Below are positions 57,901 through 64,000 of a stretch of 64,000 nt of DNA, piece by piece. Made by a program: the position numbers and the translations under genes. A model generated the notes under the pieces. It had not been told where the DNA came from, did not search any database, and was given only the letters and a program-made list of their open reading frames with translations. Position 1 is the stretch's first letter, and the number at the start of each line of letters is the position of its first letter. Origin of the DNA: Streptococcus mitis (GTDB taxonomy: Bacteria; Bacillota; Bacilli; Lactobacillales; Streptococcaceae); the NCBI RefSeq assembly GCF_000722765.2, contig NZ_CP028415.1, positions 1,308,501-1,372,500 of the forward strand. Reading direction: 5' to 3'.

Positions 57901-58388
57901 ACTTCTTCTTTTGTTGCAGCTTCATTTGCAACTACAGCTTTTGCACTTGCTAATTCTGCTTTTGCAGACTCAATTGCTGAAGCTGTTTTTTCAGTTGATG
58001 CTGCTTTTTCTAAAGCTGCTTCTAAACGAGCAATAGCTGCTTCCAACTTGCTTGTGTCAGCTTTTGGTGTTTCTGCTGGTGCTACCTCAGGAGCTGGTGT
58101 TGCTGTAGCTGGGGCTGCTGGTTGCTCAGCTGTTTGTGCTTCCACAGTTGGTGTAGCAGTTTCAGTTGAAGCTTGAGGCTTGGTGGTATCTGCTTGATTA
58201 CTTGCATCTGGGACTGTTTGTGATTCAGATGCAGTCTTTGGTGTAACTTGAGCATCCGCCTGAACAGTTGCTGCTCCACCAAACATCATGTAGGCTGCTA
58301 CAGCTACTGATGCTGCACCAAAACTATACTTACGGATTGAAAAGCGTTGGACCTTTTGTCCATGGTACTTGTCCATTCTTGAATACAT
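51954..58388 (-). CDS. Giant YSIRK/LPXTG surface adhesin 2 with Rib/alpha-like repeats
   Basis: 2144 residues. The YSIRK-type signal is FSIRKYSFGAASVAVAAYMM. An A/K/E-rich helical stretch (about 95–330) follows, then a roughly 550-residue folded region with SGVKLTIVDAFTGKEI-like beta strands. About ten Rib/alpha-type modules lie between roughly 920 and 1980, each with VPVTYENGK/VTVLPK-like strands and alternating FEGDTPS and VPKDxxxxxLK motifs. After a YYVDENGKTISPSENGAQ module and a P/A/Q linker come LPNTG, a hydrophobic span and RKKKED. AAGGAGAT precedes the ATG. By family it is a long stalk presenting the N-terminal binding domain; the ligand is unknown. Confidence 0.92.
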   Translation of the reverse strand: MYSRMDKYHGQKVQRFSIRKYSFGAASVAVAAYMMFGGAATVQADAQVTPKTASESQTVPDASNQADTTKPQASTETATPTVEAQTAEQPAAPATATPAPEVAPAETPKADTSKLEAAIARLEAALEKAASTEKTASAIESAKAELASAKAVVANEAATKEEVAKATSAVNGKAFVIESMPKATADKKEEKENKNQDPRNGQAIPGQGESGFRAVDTTAANSAEEATKYKGVRDAALTELQANIAKVQAKLDAENAKEENKKDQALIATYTKIIEKANGVVTKANAADATSAQAMSQQAEAVKSERDLLASYLSGKTELGAPVSENHVAYGNNPKNGVFESLKEGFGDKVTFTDADKRSETIATQYESGRDITNKVNNVPNAKDPIGSATYNWQEKTITKADAEAGVLNGWKIEVGEKVNAVKPLDVTNVTDKDGQPSTREVPKSKIYSNDGELKKYQTSGENSYVNGSGAVPSVTPTIDAMRTNAFGEVKNRDYYLELGSKGTTLSKEYDVNGNSRVNVNLIHSAAYGGTTSTSSGERVKLTIVDAFTGKEIKPVEGKNGPLTTEQAALAANGWNHLDRIYDIPAETTKIKVLIEAGSQGTNTLINDNNINIKDGYLIGGIGIATAPAAEVVTTVRSEGRTGEYGYTKDTIYDKNQKGNFDITIKNTGGMNIDYYSASNVEVTVEVPKGVVLEDKIYNANGGSNWLGNVWANTIKWVPNDPSDNSKGGKLTYNVPAGNRMAAAETNSRTTSIPFTAADNFVGPADFKVTVKSGFGDTDAEGNRLYSYAANGLKPAYENEFNRNGLADSDNPDYKYGKVIFINSLQTNSVITVPINTNDDQLKAIAYAKAQEAIKTPEFTKLLTDVTGTAALGDTNGSTFVNKDDIAITKVAEDGRGVVKVPVTYTVDGKTYETTVDIEVNVVESKTKPIVVFEGDEITPASVKEKVEPATTVGKGTANEPNASDIFKTDGKAGETGLTIPTTVTHNVDGTEVTENVKVPVTVLPRTEGEVDVPKGTTPDKVKETLKNKANELIKTPDFPAKVPEGYTVTVGEIPEIPADIANKKGEPVVVKVPVTFTSPDGTTYTSEIPVTVNVKSSEVKPVYVVEGNQPKPADVNEAVTPDKGGNLTPVTEADINKDVPTDKVKVGATDLSVKATVKYPTGDETVNVPVKVLPKATPTGVTVLKDTDETALTNAVKEKANEAVSKLTNLPAGITASLDERETSYTLPKTDSNGDKATVPVKVLYKDDKGNVVGEDTINVPVKVVSSTPKPVVVFEGETPKLDKDSVTPGEGGTVGEPTTVPSTKDKAGATDVTVDVPVTYDNGKVTETVKVPVTVLPVAKGEVTVAKNTTPDKLKELAKAKADEAVKATDFVSKLPQGATVTVGDVTKAIEDKVTANKGTGVTTVEVPVTYTVDGKDYTTTIPVTVNVKGSDVKPVYVVEGDKPKAEDVNKAITPDTDGTKTPVTDEDINKAIPTTEGKVGATDVNVKVPVTYEGVKDPEEVTVPVTVLPKVSPEGVTVPKDADKTELAKVVKEKAEEAAKKLTGLPDGVTVTVTNVETTPGTDKTGVQTPATVTVEYKDKDGNKITKVIEVPVNVVSSTPPEVVVFEGDTPSTEDVKKGITPGEGGTVGDPTKVPSTVGKAGDKDVEVEVPVTYENGKFKENVKVPVTVLPKPTAGSVIVPKDLSEKELKDKVGKDAENAINNDEFKKKLPEGATVKVDLTNVTVPKTSEPGKAGEVEVPVIYTVNGKEYKTTVKVPVTVVEGKEQLVPKGDTPDPKDNITPGNYPEGATFEYDTPVDTSKPGKKEAVVIVKDKDGKEIVRVPVVVNVVEPKVTPIIVPERTKLTKEDVEKHIEIPGVTGWEIVGEPELPETFPAGVRPSATVTVKLPNGKIIKVQVPVIATPTVTPIVVPQGSTITPDDVKKHINIPKESGWEIVEVGEIPTTETPGNKTAVKVKVKLPTGEVIELEVPVKVTPKESTDLIPAPVQPDQVVTYYVDENGKTISPSENGAQAPKAVSGYEYQTTTKDPNGNLVHHYKKVATPQPAGPTAPEQPAAPTAPTSPAEPGQPATPNQTQPAAPAQAQADATVATDTTAKPATPKYVEGQKELPNTGTEAHAGLAALGLLGALSGFGLLSRKKKED
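52440..55620 (-). repeat. Degenerate Rib/alpha-type tandem repeats in adhesin 2
   Basis: About ten modules of two alternating kinds, 75–105 residues each, diverged from one another (unlike the near-identical repeats of adhesin 1). They create several long open frames on the plus strand that are not genes. Confidence 0.8.
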
Positions 58389-58513
58389 ATTATCTCCTTT
58401 TTTTAATAAACGTTAATTGTGGAATTACACCCAAGTATTTAAACAACGCCCCCATTCCCAGCTTAATTTACAAATCAAAGTAGCTACACTTAGGTACTTA
58501 ATCCCTACTCTAC

Positions 58514-58543
58514 ATTATAACATTATTTCAATTAAACTGTCTA
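58514..58543 (-). promoter_or_regulatory. Promoter of adhesin 2
   Basis: -35 TAGACA (58543–58538), 18-bp spacer ending TGT, -10 TATAAT (58519–58514). Leader about 120 nt. Beyond it lies a (TA)n tract at about 58574–58592. Confidence 0.75.
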
Positions 58544-58619
58544 CGTTTATATTCAAAATATGAGGATTTTTTAATATATATATATATATATTAATCTGCA
58601 TTTCAGGTGATTCATCCTA

Positions 58620-58646
58620 AAAAATAAAAGGTCAATTTGACCTTTT
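58620..58646 (-). terminator. Terminator of asnS
   Basis: AAAAGGTCAA and TTGACCTTTT form a hairpin followed by ATTTTTT on the minus strand. Confidence 0.85.
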
Positions 58647-58662
58647 ACTTTCATCTCATTAT

Positions 58663-60006
58663 TTACGGTTTAATACGGTGTAACATACGTGGGAATGGAA
58701 TGGCTTCACGGATGTGTTTTGTTCCTGCTGCGAAGGTTACCATACGCTCGATACCGATACCAAATCCACCGTGTGGTACAGTACCGTATTTACGAAGGTC
58801 AAGATAGAATTCGTACTCTGTACGATCCATACCAAGTTCATCCATCTTAGCAACAAGGGCATCGTAGTCTTCCTCACGCATAGATCCACCGATGATTTCT
58901 CCATAGCCTTCTGGGGCAAGCAAGTCCGCACAAAGCACGCGCTCTGGATTTCCAGAAACTGGTTTCATGTAGAAGGCCTTGATGGCTGCTGGATAGTTCA
59001 TGACAAATGTTGGCACACCAAAGTGGTTTGAAATCCAAGTTTCGTGTGGCGAACCAAAGTCATCACCATGCTCAAGATGCTCGTAGTCAGCATCTTCATC
59101 ATTTTCATGCTCTTGCAAGAGGTCAATGGCTTGATCATATGTGATGCGTTTGAATGGCTCTGCAATGTAGCGTTTCAAGAGCTCTGTATCACGTTCCAAT
59201 GTTTCCAAGGCTTGAGGTGCACGGTCAAGAACACCTTGAAGAAGAGCTTTAACATAGGCTTCTTGCAAGTCAAGTGATTCATCGTGTGTCAAGTATGAGT
59301 ACTCTGCATCCATCATCCAAAACTCAGTCAAATGACGGCGCGTTTTTGATTTTTCAGCACGGAATACGGGACCAAAGTCAAATACACGACCAAGGGCCAT
59401 AGCACCTGCTTCTAGGTAAAGCTGACCTGATTGGCTCAAGTAGGCTGGAGTTCCGAAGTAGTCAGTTTCAAAGAGTTCTGTTGAATCTTCTGCCGCATTT
59501 CCTGATAAAATTGGGCTATCAAACTTCATGAAGCCGTTCTTGTCAAAGAATTCATAAGTCGCATAGATGATAGCGTTACGGATTTGCATCACCGCTACTT
59601 GCTTACGAGATCGGAGCCACAAGTGACGGTTGTCCATCAAGAAGTCTGTTCCATGTTCTTTTGGTGTAATTGGGTAGTCTTGAGATTCACCAATCACTTC
59701 GATGTCTGTGATATCAAGCTCATAACCAAACTTAGAACGTTCGTCTTCTTTGACAATCCCTGTCACATAAACAGAAGTTTCTTGGCTCAAGCGTTTGATG
59801 ACATCAAACTTCTCAAGTCCCACTTCTTCACCAAATTTTTCTACAAAGTTTGGTTTAAAGGCCACACCTTGGAAGAAGGCTGTTCCATCACGCAATTGCA
59901 AGAAGGCAATTTTCCCTTTTCCTGATTTGTTGGCAACCCAAGCGCCAATCGTCACTTCCTGACCAACATAGTCTTTTACATCAATAATCGTTACACGTTT
60001 TGTCAT
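58663..60006 (-). CDS. asnS: Asparaginyl-tRNA synthetase
   Basis: 447 residues, class IIb. The N-terminal OB fold has [24 protein letters not shown]. Motif 2 is [19 protein letters not shown] and motif 3 is [13 protein letters not shown]. It charges tRNA-Asn. Last gene of the tseB–aminotransferase–VOC–asnS operon; ypmB–aspB–asnS is the B. subtilis order too. Confidence 0.97.
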   Translation of the reverse strand: MTKRVTIIDVKDYVGQEVTIGAWVANKSGKGKIAFLQLRDGTAFFQGVAFKPNFVEKFGEEVGLEKFDVIKRLSQETSVYVTGIVKEDERSKFGYELDITDIEVIGESQDYPITPKEHGTDFLMDNRHLWLRSRKQVAVMQIRNAIIYATYEFFDKNGFMKFDSPILSGNAAEDSTELFETDYFGTPAYLSQSGQLYLEAGAMALGRVFDFGPVFRAEKSKTRRHLTEFWMMDAEYSYLTHDESLDLQEAYVKALLQGVLDRAPQALETLERDTELLKRYIAEPFKRITYDQAIDLLQEHENDEDADYEHLEHGDDFGSPHETWISNHFGVPTFVMNYPAAIKAFYMKPVSGNPERVLCADLLAPEGYGEIIGGSMREEDYDALVAKMDELGMDRTEYEFYLDLRKYGTVPHGGFGIGIERMVTFAAGTKHIREAIPFPRMLHRIKP

Positions 60007-60024
60007 TATTTTTCCTTTTCTTTT

Positions 60025-60396
60025 TTATTCTTTATGGCAAACCACTTCTATATTGTTCCCATCTGGGTCAATCACAAAAGCAGCGTAGTAAATCGGTTGC
60101 TCACTGCGATAACCTGGAGCCCCATTGTCTCGCCCACCTGCCTCCAAACCAGCCTCATAACAAGCCTGAACCTCTTCCTTATTTTCTGCTAAGAAAGCAA
60201 AGTGAATAGGATCTTGTGTCCCCTGAACCAGCCAAAAATCACCACCAGGATGGGGGCTGTTCGGGGCAAGAAAACTGATTAGAGAAGTAGTTTTAAAAGC
60301 CAATTTATAGCCCAAAGGAGCGAGAAAACTCCTATAAAATCCTTCTGAAATTTGTAAATCCTTTACCTTAATTTCAAAATGATCAATCATTCTCAC
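60025..60396 (-). CDS. VOC/glyoxalase-fold protein
   Basis: 123 residues: MIDHFEIKVKDLQISEGFYRSFLAPLGY at the start and AAFVIDPDGNNIEVVCH at the end, the two halves of a vicinal-oxygen-chelate metal site (His, Glu). Reaction unknown. It overlaps the aminotransferase by 14 bp. Confidence 0.88.
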   Translation of the reverse strand: MRMIDHFEIKVKDLQISEGFYRSFLAPLGYKLAFKTTSLISFLAPNSPHPGGDFWLVQGTQDPIHFAFLAENKEEVQACYEAGLEAGGRDNGAPGYRSEQPIYYAAFVIDPDGNNIEVVCHKE

Positions 60397-61570
60397 TCCC
60401 CATAAATGTTTTCAAGCGGTTAACTGCTTCTTTAAGCGTGTCTAGGTCTGTCGCATAGCTGAGGCGCACATTTTCTGGCGCTCCAAAGCCTGCTCCTGTG
60501 ACCAAGGCTACTTCAGCTTCTTCTAAGATAGCAGTTGTAAAGTCTGTCACATCCGTGTAGCCTTTCATCTCCATGGCCTTTTTGACATTCGGAAAGAGGT
60601 AGAAGGCTCCTTGCGGTTTGACCACTTCAAATCCTGGCACCTCTGCAAGAAGGGGATAGATGGTATTAAGACGTTCCTCAAAAGCCTTACGCATGCTTTC
60701 TACCGTATCTTGCTCGCCTGATAGAGCCTCAACTGCTGCATACTGGGCTACTGCTGACGGGTTCGAAGTTGTTTGACCTGCAATCTTGGACATAGCAGCA
60801 ATAATGTCTGCTTCTCCGACGGCATAGCCAATCCTCCAACCAGTCATAGCATAGGTTTTAGACACACCATTGATGACCACCGTTTGCTTGCGAATCGCTT
60901 CAGATAAGCTAGAAATGGGTGTGAATTCATGACCATTATAGACCAAGCGCCCATAGATATCGTCTGCTAGGATAAGAATATCCTTTTCTACAGCCCAGTT
61001 TCCGATTGCCAAAAGTTCCTCACGGGTGTAAATCATACCTGTCGGATTGGATGGTGAATTCAGCACCAAAACCTTGGTCTTGTCTGTGCGAACTGCTTCT
61101 AACTGCTCTACGGTCACCTTAAAGTGATTGTCCTCTTTAGCAGGAACAAAGACTGGCACACCCTCTGCCATCTTGACCTGATCTCCATAGCTGACCCAGT
61201 AAGGGGTTGGGATGATCACTTCATCACCTGGATTGACCACAGCCATAAAGAAGGTATAGAGAGAATATTTGGCTCCCGCAGCGACTGTCACTTGATTTGG
61301 CGCTACAGAATAGCCATAAAAGCGTTCAAAGTAGGTATTGACCGCTGCCTTGAGTTCTGGCAGGCCTGAGGTTACTGTATAAAAAGAAGCACGCCCATCT
61401 TGAATCGATGCAATGGCGGCATCTTGGATATTTTTTGGAGTAGTGAAATCTGGCTCACCTAAGGTTAGAGACAGGATATCTCTGCCCTCAGCCTTCAGTG
61501 CTTTGGCACGGGCTCCAGCAGCCAAGGTCACACTTTCTTCCATTTCTAAAACACGGTTGGATAGTTTCAT
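60383..61570 (-). CDS. Class I/II aminotransferase, aspartate aminotransferase type
   Basis: 395 residues. SLTLGEPDFTTP, NSPSNPTGMIY, and the PLP lysine in GVSKTYAMTGWRIGYAVG are all present (subgroup Ib, AspB-like). It likely interconverts aspartate and oxaloacetate, supplying aspartate/asparagine next to asnS. GGAGGGCC precedes the ATG, which overlaps the tseB stop. Confidence 0.93.
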   Translation of the reverse strand: MKLSNRVLEMEESVTLAAGARAKALKAEGRDILSLTLGEPDFTTPKNIQDAAIASIQDGRASFYTVTSGLPELKAAVNTYFERFYGYSVAPNQVTVAAGAKYSLYTFFMAVVNPGDEVIIPTPYWVSYGDQVKMAEGVPVFVPAKEDNHFKVTVEQLEAVRTDKTKVLVLNSPSNPTGMIYTREELLAIGNWAVEKDILILADDIYGRLVYNGHEFTPISSLSEAIRKQTVVINGVSKTYAMTGWRIGYAVGEADIIAAMSKIAGQTTSNPSAVAQYAAVEALSGEQDTVESMRKAFEERLNTIYPLLAEVPGFEVVKPQGAFYLFPNVKKAMEMKGYTDVTDFTTAILEEAEVALVTGAGFGAPENVRLSYATDLDTLKEAVNRLKTFMGSEND

Positions 61571-62055
61571 AGGCCCTCCTTATCGACCAATGCTCCTGTT
61601 TCAAAATCTACTAGATAAAAGTCAGAGCCTGACTTGACTTCCCAGATTGGCTTGTCTTGATAACGGCCAAAGGTAATCTTGTCAATCTCGCCAGCTCCTT
61701 TTTCCTTAGAAACCGCTTCTGCTTTTTCTTGTGAAACACCCTGATTTAGCTGATAAACGTAAATCTTATGGTCATCTTTTCCAATCAGGACAGCAAGCGC
61801 TTCTTGCTGTTTATTATGACCAAGAACACTGTAGTAAGATTCCAAGCCATTGTATAAGTCAACCTGATCAGCCTGCTCTAATCCTGCATACTGCTGAGCT
61901 AATTTTTCTCCTTCACTTTTAGCTGTTTGATAGGGTTTCATGCCAAGAGAAACCAGATACAGAAAGGAAGCACTGATAACCACAAACAAAATCGTCATCC
62001 CTAGACCATACTGCCACAGTAGATTATTTTTTGCTTTGTTTTGTCTTTTTTTCAC
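61567..62055 (-). CDS. tseB: TseB/YpmB-type membrane-anchored cell-wall regulator (DUF5590)
   Basis: 162 residues. One N-terminal TM (about 14–36) is followed by two small cystatin-like PepSY/DUF5590 halves outside the membrane: EKLAQQYAGLEQADQVDLYNG … DHKIYVYQLNQGVSQEKA … KPIWEVKSGSDFYLVDFETG. In B. subtilis this family modulates the elongation penicillin-binding protein. First gene of the operon with the aminotransferase (4-bp overlap). Confidence 0.85.
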   Translation of the reverse strand: MKKRQNKAKNNLLWQYGLGMTILFVVISASFLYLVSLGMKPYQTAKSEGEKLAQQYAGLEQADQVDLYNGLESYYSVLGHNKQQEALAVLIGKDDHKIYVYQLNQGVSQEKAEAVSKEKGAGEIDKITFGRYQDKPIWEVKSGSDFYLVDFETGALVDKEGL

Positions 62056-62061
62056 TCGTCT

Positions 62062-62103
62062 ATTTTACCATCTATTGGGCTTTATTACAAGTGAATATAG
62101 GAA
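62062..62103 (-). promoter_or_regulatory. tseB operon promoter with shared upstream motif
   Basis: -35 TTGTAA (62090–62085), 17-bp spacer ending TGG, -10 TAAAAT (62067–62062). The 21 bp at 62103–62083, starting TTCCTATATTC and including the -35, recur at the MFS promoter with one difference. Confidence 0.75.
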
Positions 62104-62241
62104 CAATCACATTTTATTTCTTCCTTCAAAGCAAACCGATTTTTCTTGTTTAAAACGGAGCAAGAAAAGTAAAAACACAGACGAAATCAACGTATTAAAA
62201 AACCTGAGCTTGGAACTCAAGTTTTCAAAAATTCTTTTAAT

Positions 62242-63438
62242 CTATGGAATCATTTTATCATCCATTCTTTTAGCCATTTTTCCTAAAAAGATAGGCAGTA
62301 GAAGGCTAATCATGACTAAAAAGAAGCCTAGATAAAGAAATGCTACTACAAAGCCTAAATGGTCAATCAACCAGCCTGTCAGTGGAAAGAACACAATCAT
62401 ACTTAGGCTAAACATCATAGAATAGACACTCAGCATGGTTGCCCTTACTTCACTTGGAAGGCGCCCTTGCAAATCATTGTCAAAAATGGGCTGAAAAAGA
62501 GCGTATAGAGCATTACTAATCAAATAAATCAGAATATAGATTAGAGGTGTTCCAAAGTAGGACAGCATATAGGTGACGCCAGTCAGCAGGACGAGGATAG
62601 GGAAAAGCTTCAAGGCAGCATAGTTCTTTCCAATCTTACTCGCTAGATAGACTGCAAGGATATTCAAGAGACTTCCAAGTAGCATAACTGCTGAAATTTG
62701 CCAACTACTTAAATCTGGTAACTGATTTTGATAGTAAAAATAAAACATACACATGAGTGTCCCAACAATCTGAGACAAAATCATCCAGTTGAAGAGCATG
62801 GGATTTCGCTCCAACTCTTCCTTAACAGTCCACATAATCTGTTTCATGGTCACACTATCAGCTTTTTCTAGCTTGACACTGGGTTCTTTCAGCATCCAGA
62901 TCAGAAAAAGAACTATGATAGAAGTCGCAATCATGATATAGTAGGTCAGGTGCAATTGACCATGGACAAAAAATCCTGCCAAAACTGTCCCCAAAGACTG
63001 GGTTCCTTCTGACACTCCTGATATGAAACTTGAAATGGATAGATAGCGCTCCTTTAGCCCAGCCTCTACAGCCGAGTCATAGACCATTGCTGCGCTTGTT
63101 CCCGAATCAAAATTATAAGACAAGGCACTTACCGCCATAGCTAGTGCATAAATCCAAAAATTTCCCTGCCCAGCCAACATGAGAATAGAAGACACAATCC
63201 CTGCTATTCGACTTAAATAAAGGTTGGTCTTATAGGAATAACGATCAGCCAACATTCCAGATGGAATTTCACAGAGAAGGCTGGTCGCATGAAAAATACT
63301 TTCCAGAAGTCCAATCTGCCAAAGAGACATTCCGTTTTGACTGAGAAAGAGAATCCAAAAACTGGTAATCCCTAAAAATGCCAAAAACTCAACTCCGGCC
63401 ATCAGGCCAATATTTTTCCGATAATTTCTTATTAACAT
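62242..63438 (-). CDS. MFS transporter, drug-efflux-like
   Basis: About 398 residues and 12 predicted helices. The N-terminal half has WQIGLLESIFHATSLLCEIPSGMLADRYSYK, the loop 2–3 motif of MFS. Distantly similar streptococcal proteins export macrolides or other drugs, but the substrate is not readable. The frame extends to 63483, but AAAGGAG lies 5 nt before ATG 63438. The leader is about 180 nt with several control-like structures. Confidence 0.87.
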   Translation of the reverse strand: MLIRNYRKNIGLMAGVEFLAFLGITSFWILFLSQNGMSLWQIGLLESIFHATSLLCEIPSGMLADRYSYKTNLYLSRIAGIVSSILMLAGQGNFWIYALAMAVSALSYNFDSGTSAAMVYDSAVEAGLKERYLSISSFISGVSEGTQSLGTVLAGFFVHGQLHLTYYIMIATSIIVLFLIWMLKEPSVKLEKADSVTMKQIMWTVKEELERNPMLFNWMILSQIVGTLMCMFYFYYQNQLPDLSSWQISAVMLLGSLLNILAVYLASKIGKNYAALKLFPILVLLTGVTYMLSYFGTPLIYILIYLISNALYALFQPIFDNDLQGRLPSEVRATMLSVYSMMFSLSMIVFFPLTGWLIDHLGFVVAFLYLGFFLVMISLLLPIFLGKMAKRMDDKMIP

Positions 63439-63576
63439 TTTTTCTCCTTTAACAAGTGTATTATTATTTCTTTTGTCCGTCACTTGTTAATCTGTTCCTT
63501 ACATGATCTCCACCCCTTTTTAGAAGCATTCTTAAAATGCCATTATTTTCGTTTAATTGTTTATGAAATGATACCG

Positions 63577-63605
63577 AAAAAAATAGCCGTTCCACGGTTT
63601 CTATT
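63577..63605 (-). terminator. Leader attenuator-like hairpin of the MFS gene
   Basis: AATAG-AAA-CCGT–GGA–ACGG-CTATT followed by seven T on the minus strand, about 10 nt after the predicted transcription start. Confidence 0.6.
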
Positions 63606-63621
63606 GCGAGTTTTCTTGTTT

Positions 63622-63663
63622 ATTTTAGCACTTATATCATCATATTACAAGAGAATATAGGAA
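63622..63663 (-). promoter_or_regulatory. MFS gene promoter with shared upstream motif
   Basis: -35 TTGTAA (63650–63645), 17-bp spacer ending TGC, -10 TAAAAT (63627–63622). Motif 63663–63643 matches that at the tseB promoter in 20 of 21 positions. Confidence 0.75.
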
Positions 63664-63751
63664 TACCCTTCAAAAATCAAATGCATTTCAGTCACAAATG
63701 ACTAGAGTTTCAGCAATTTTATAATTTTCAAATAAACTCTGAGCAAATTTC

Positions 63752-63780
63752 TTGCAACTCCTTTTGTTTTGTTGTAATAT
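63752..63780 (+). promoter_or_regulatory. Promoter of the FMN reductase gene
   Basis: -35 TTGCAA (63752–63757), 17-bp spacer, -10 TAATAT (63775–63780). Confidence 0.65.
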
Positions 63781-63832
63781 ATTTTATAACAACGAGGGAC
63801 TTCTCGGAAATTTAAGAAAAAGGATACACATC

Positions 63833-64000
63833 ATGTCTAAAAAAGTATTATTTATCGTCGGATCACTACGTCAAGGTTCTTTCAACCACCAAATGGCTCT
63901 CGAAGCTGAGAAAGCACTTGCTGGTAAAGCAGAAGTTAGCTACCTTGATTATTCAGCCCTTCCTCTCTTCAGCCAAGATTTGGAAGTTCCAACACATCCA
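63833..64000 (+). CDS. NAD(P)H-dependent FMN reductase family protein, 3' end outside window
   Basis: 56 codons are visible. MSKKVLFIVGSLRQGSFNHQ has the FMN phosphate loop GSLRxxS of the flavodoxin-like reductases, and YSALPLFSQDLE follows as usual for the second strand region. AAGGAT lies about 9 nt before the ATG. It should reduce FMN or quinone/azo compounds; specificity cannot be told. Confidence 0.88.
   Translation, partial: MSKKVLFIVGSLRQGSFNHQMALEAEKALAGKAEVSYLDYSALPLFSQDLEVPTHP

Larger units (their letters stand above)
63439..63832. other. Control region between the MFS gene and the FMN reductase gene
   Basis: Read from the MFS side: an inverted repeat TTAACAAGTG/CACTTGTTAA (63449–63490) touching the SD, an ATG-TAA start-stop with GGTGGAG upstream (63504–63499), a terminator-like hairpin with seven T (63605–63577), and the MFS promoter (63622–63663). 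Toward the right is the plus-strand promoter at 63752–63780. Confidence 0.6.

Noticed and set aside
51954..58388. Long open frames on the plus strand inside both adhesin genes (for example 53551–54132 and 46677–47090)
   Set aside because: They are mirror images of repetitive, codon-biased coding sequence on the minus strand, are V/T/S/G-rich and have no ribosome sites.
61940..62335. Plus-strand ORF between tseB and the MFS gene
   Set aside because: It overlaps the tseB promoter and both neighbouring genes in antisense, and its composition is A/T spacer-like.

Overview
The window is chromosomal DNA from a mitis-group Streptococcus (S. pneumoniae / S. mitis / S. oralis relatives). The evidence is the low G+C content, the YSIRK/LPXTG surface proteins, two BOX repeats carrying the boxA core, and two blocks of gene order that I remember from pneumococcus. 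The first block is pabB–zmpB–UPF0340–hk09–rr09–msrAB2–etrx2–ccdA2. The second is greA–mltG–GNAT–murC–SNF2–malY–metC–aliB–ytgP–murE–ppaC–trmN6–cvfD–rpsR–ssb–rpsF, continuing to the asnS operon. Species cannot be fixed from this alone.

Layout. 1–13.6 kb (minus strand): a partial hydrolase; a PabB–PabC fusion; the 1971-codon zinc metalloprotease ZmpB with its neighbouring two-component system; and an extracellular methionine-sulfoxide repair set (MsrAB, a thioredoxin-like lipoprotein, and CcdA as electron donor). 13.7–20.4 kb: acetyltransferases, the NAD salvage pair pncB–nadE, an XRE regulator with a membrane partner, an amino-acid permease and greA. 20.4–28.4 kb: mltG, which carries a frameshift in a poly-A tract, then two GNATs, murC, a hypothetical gene and a SNF2 helicase. 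28.5–30.2 kb: a small foreign-looking island. It holds a 135-bp inverted-repeat element, the 3' half of a tRNA-Leu gene, and an A+T-rich Abi_2 (HEPN) gene preceded by a strong promoter and a short structured leader ending in a T run. This is my best candidate for an under-described system: a HEPN toxin with an RNA antitoxin or attenuator.

30.3–45.7 kb: methionine/cysteine PLP enzymes behind a perfect MET-box, the peptide-binding lipoprotein AliB, a lipid flippase and murE on overlapping divergent promoters, a CsbD-like protein, an NlpC/P60-type gene interrupted by a BOX element, ppaC, trmN6 with a GIY-YIG protein, an S1-domain regulator, a HAD–cyclophilin fusion, and the rpsF–ssb–rpsR operon. 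45.8–58.4 kb: two giant YSIRK/LPXTG adhesins (1898 and 2144 codons) sit between rpsF and asnS. They share leader peptides, anchors and terminators, and contain long near-identical internal repeats. 58.6–64 kb: the tseB–aspartate aminotransferase–VOC–asnS operon, an MFS exporter with an elaborate leader, and the start of an FMN reductase on the plus strand.

Promoters were placed by eye as -35/-10 pairs. Three genes (pabB, murE, trmN6) have a -10 box 7–8 nt before the start codon and no usable Shine-Dalgarno site, so they look leaderless. Family assignments and pneumococcal synteny come from memory and were not checked by searches.
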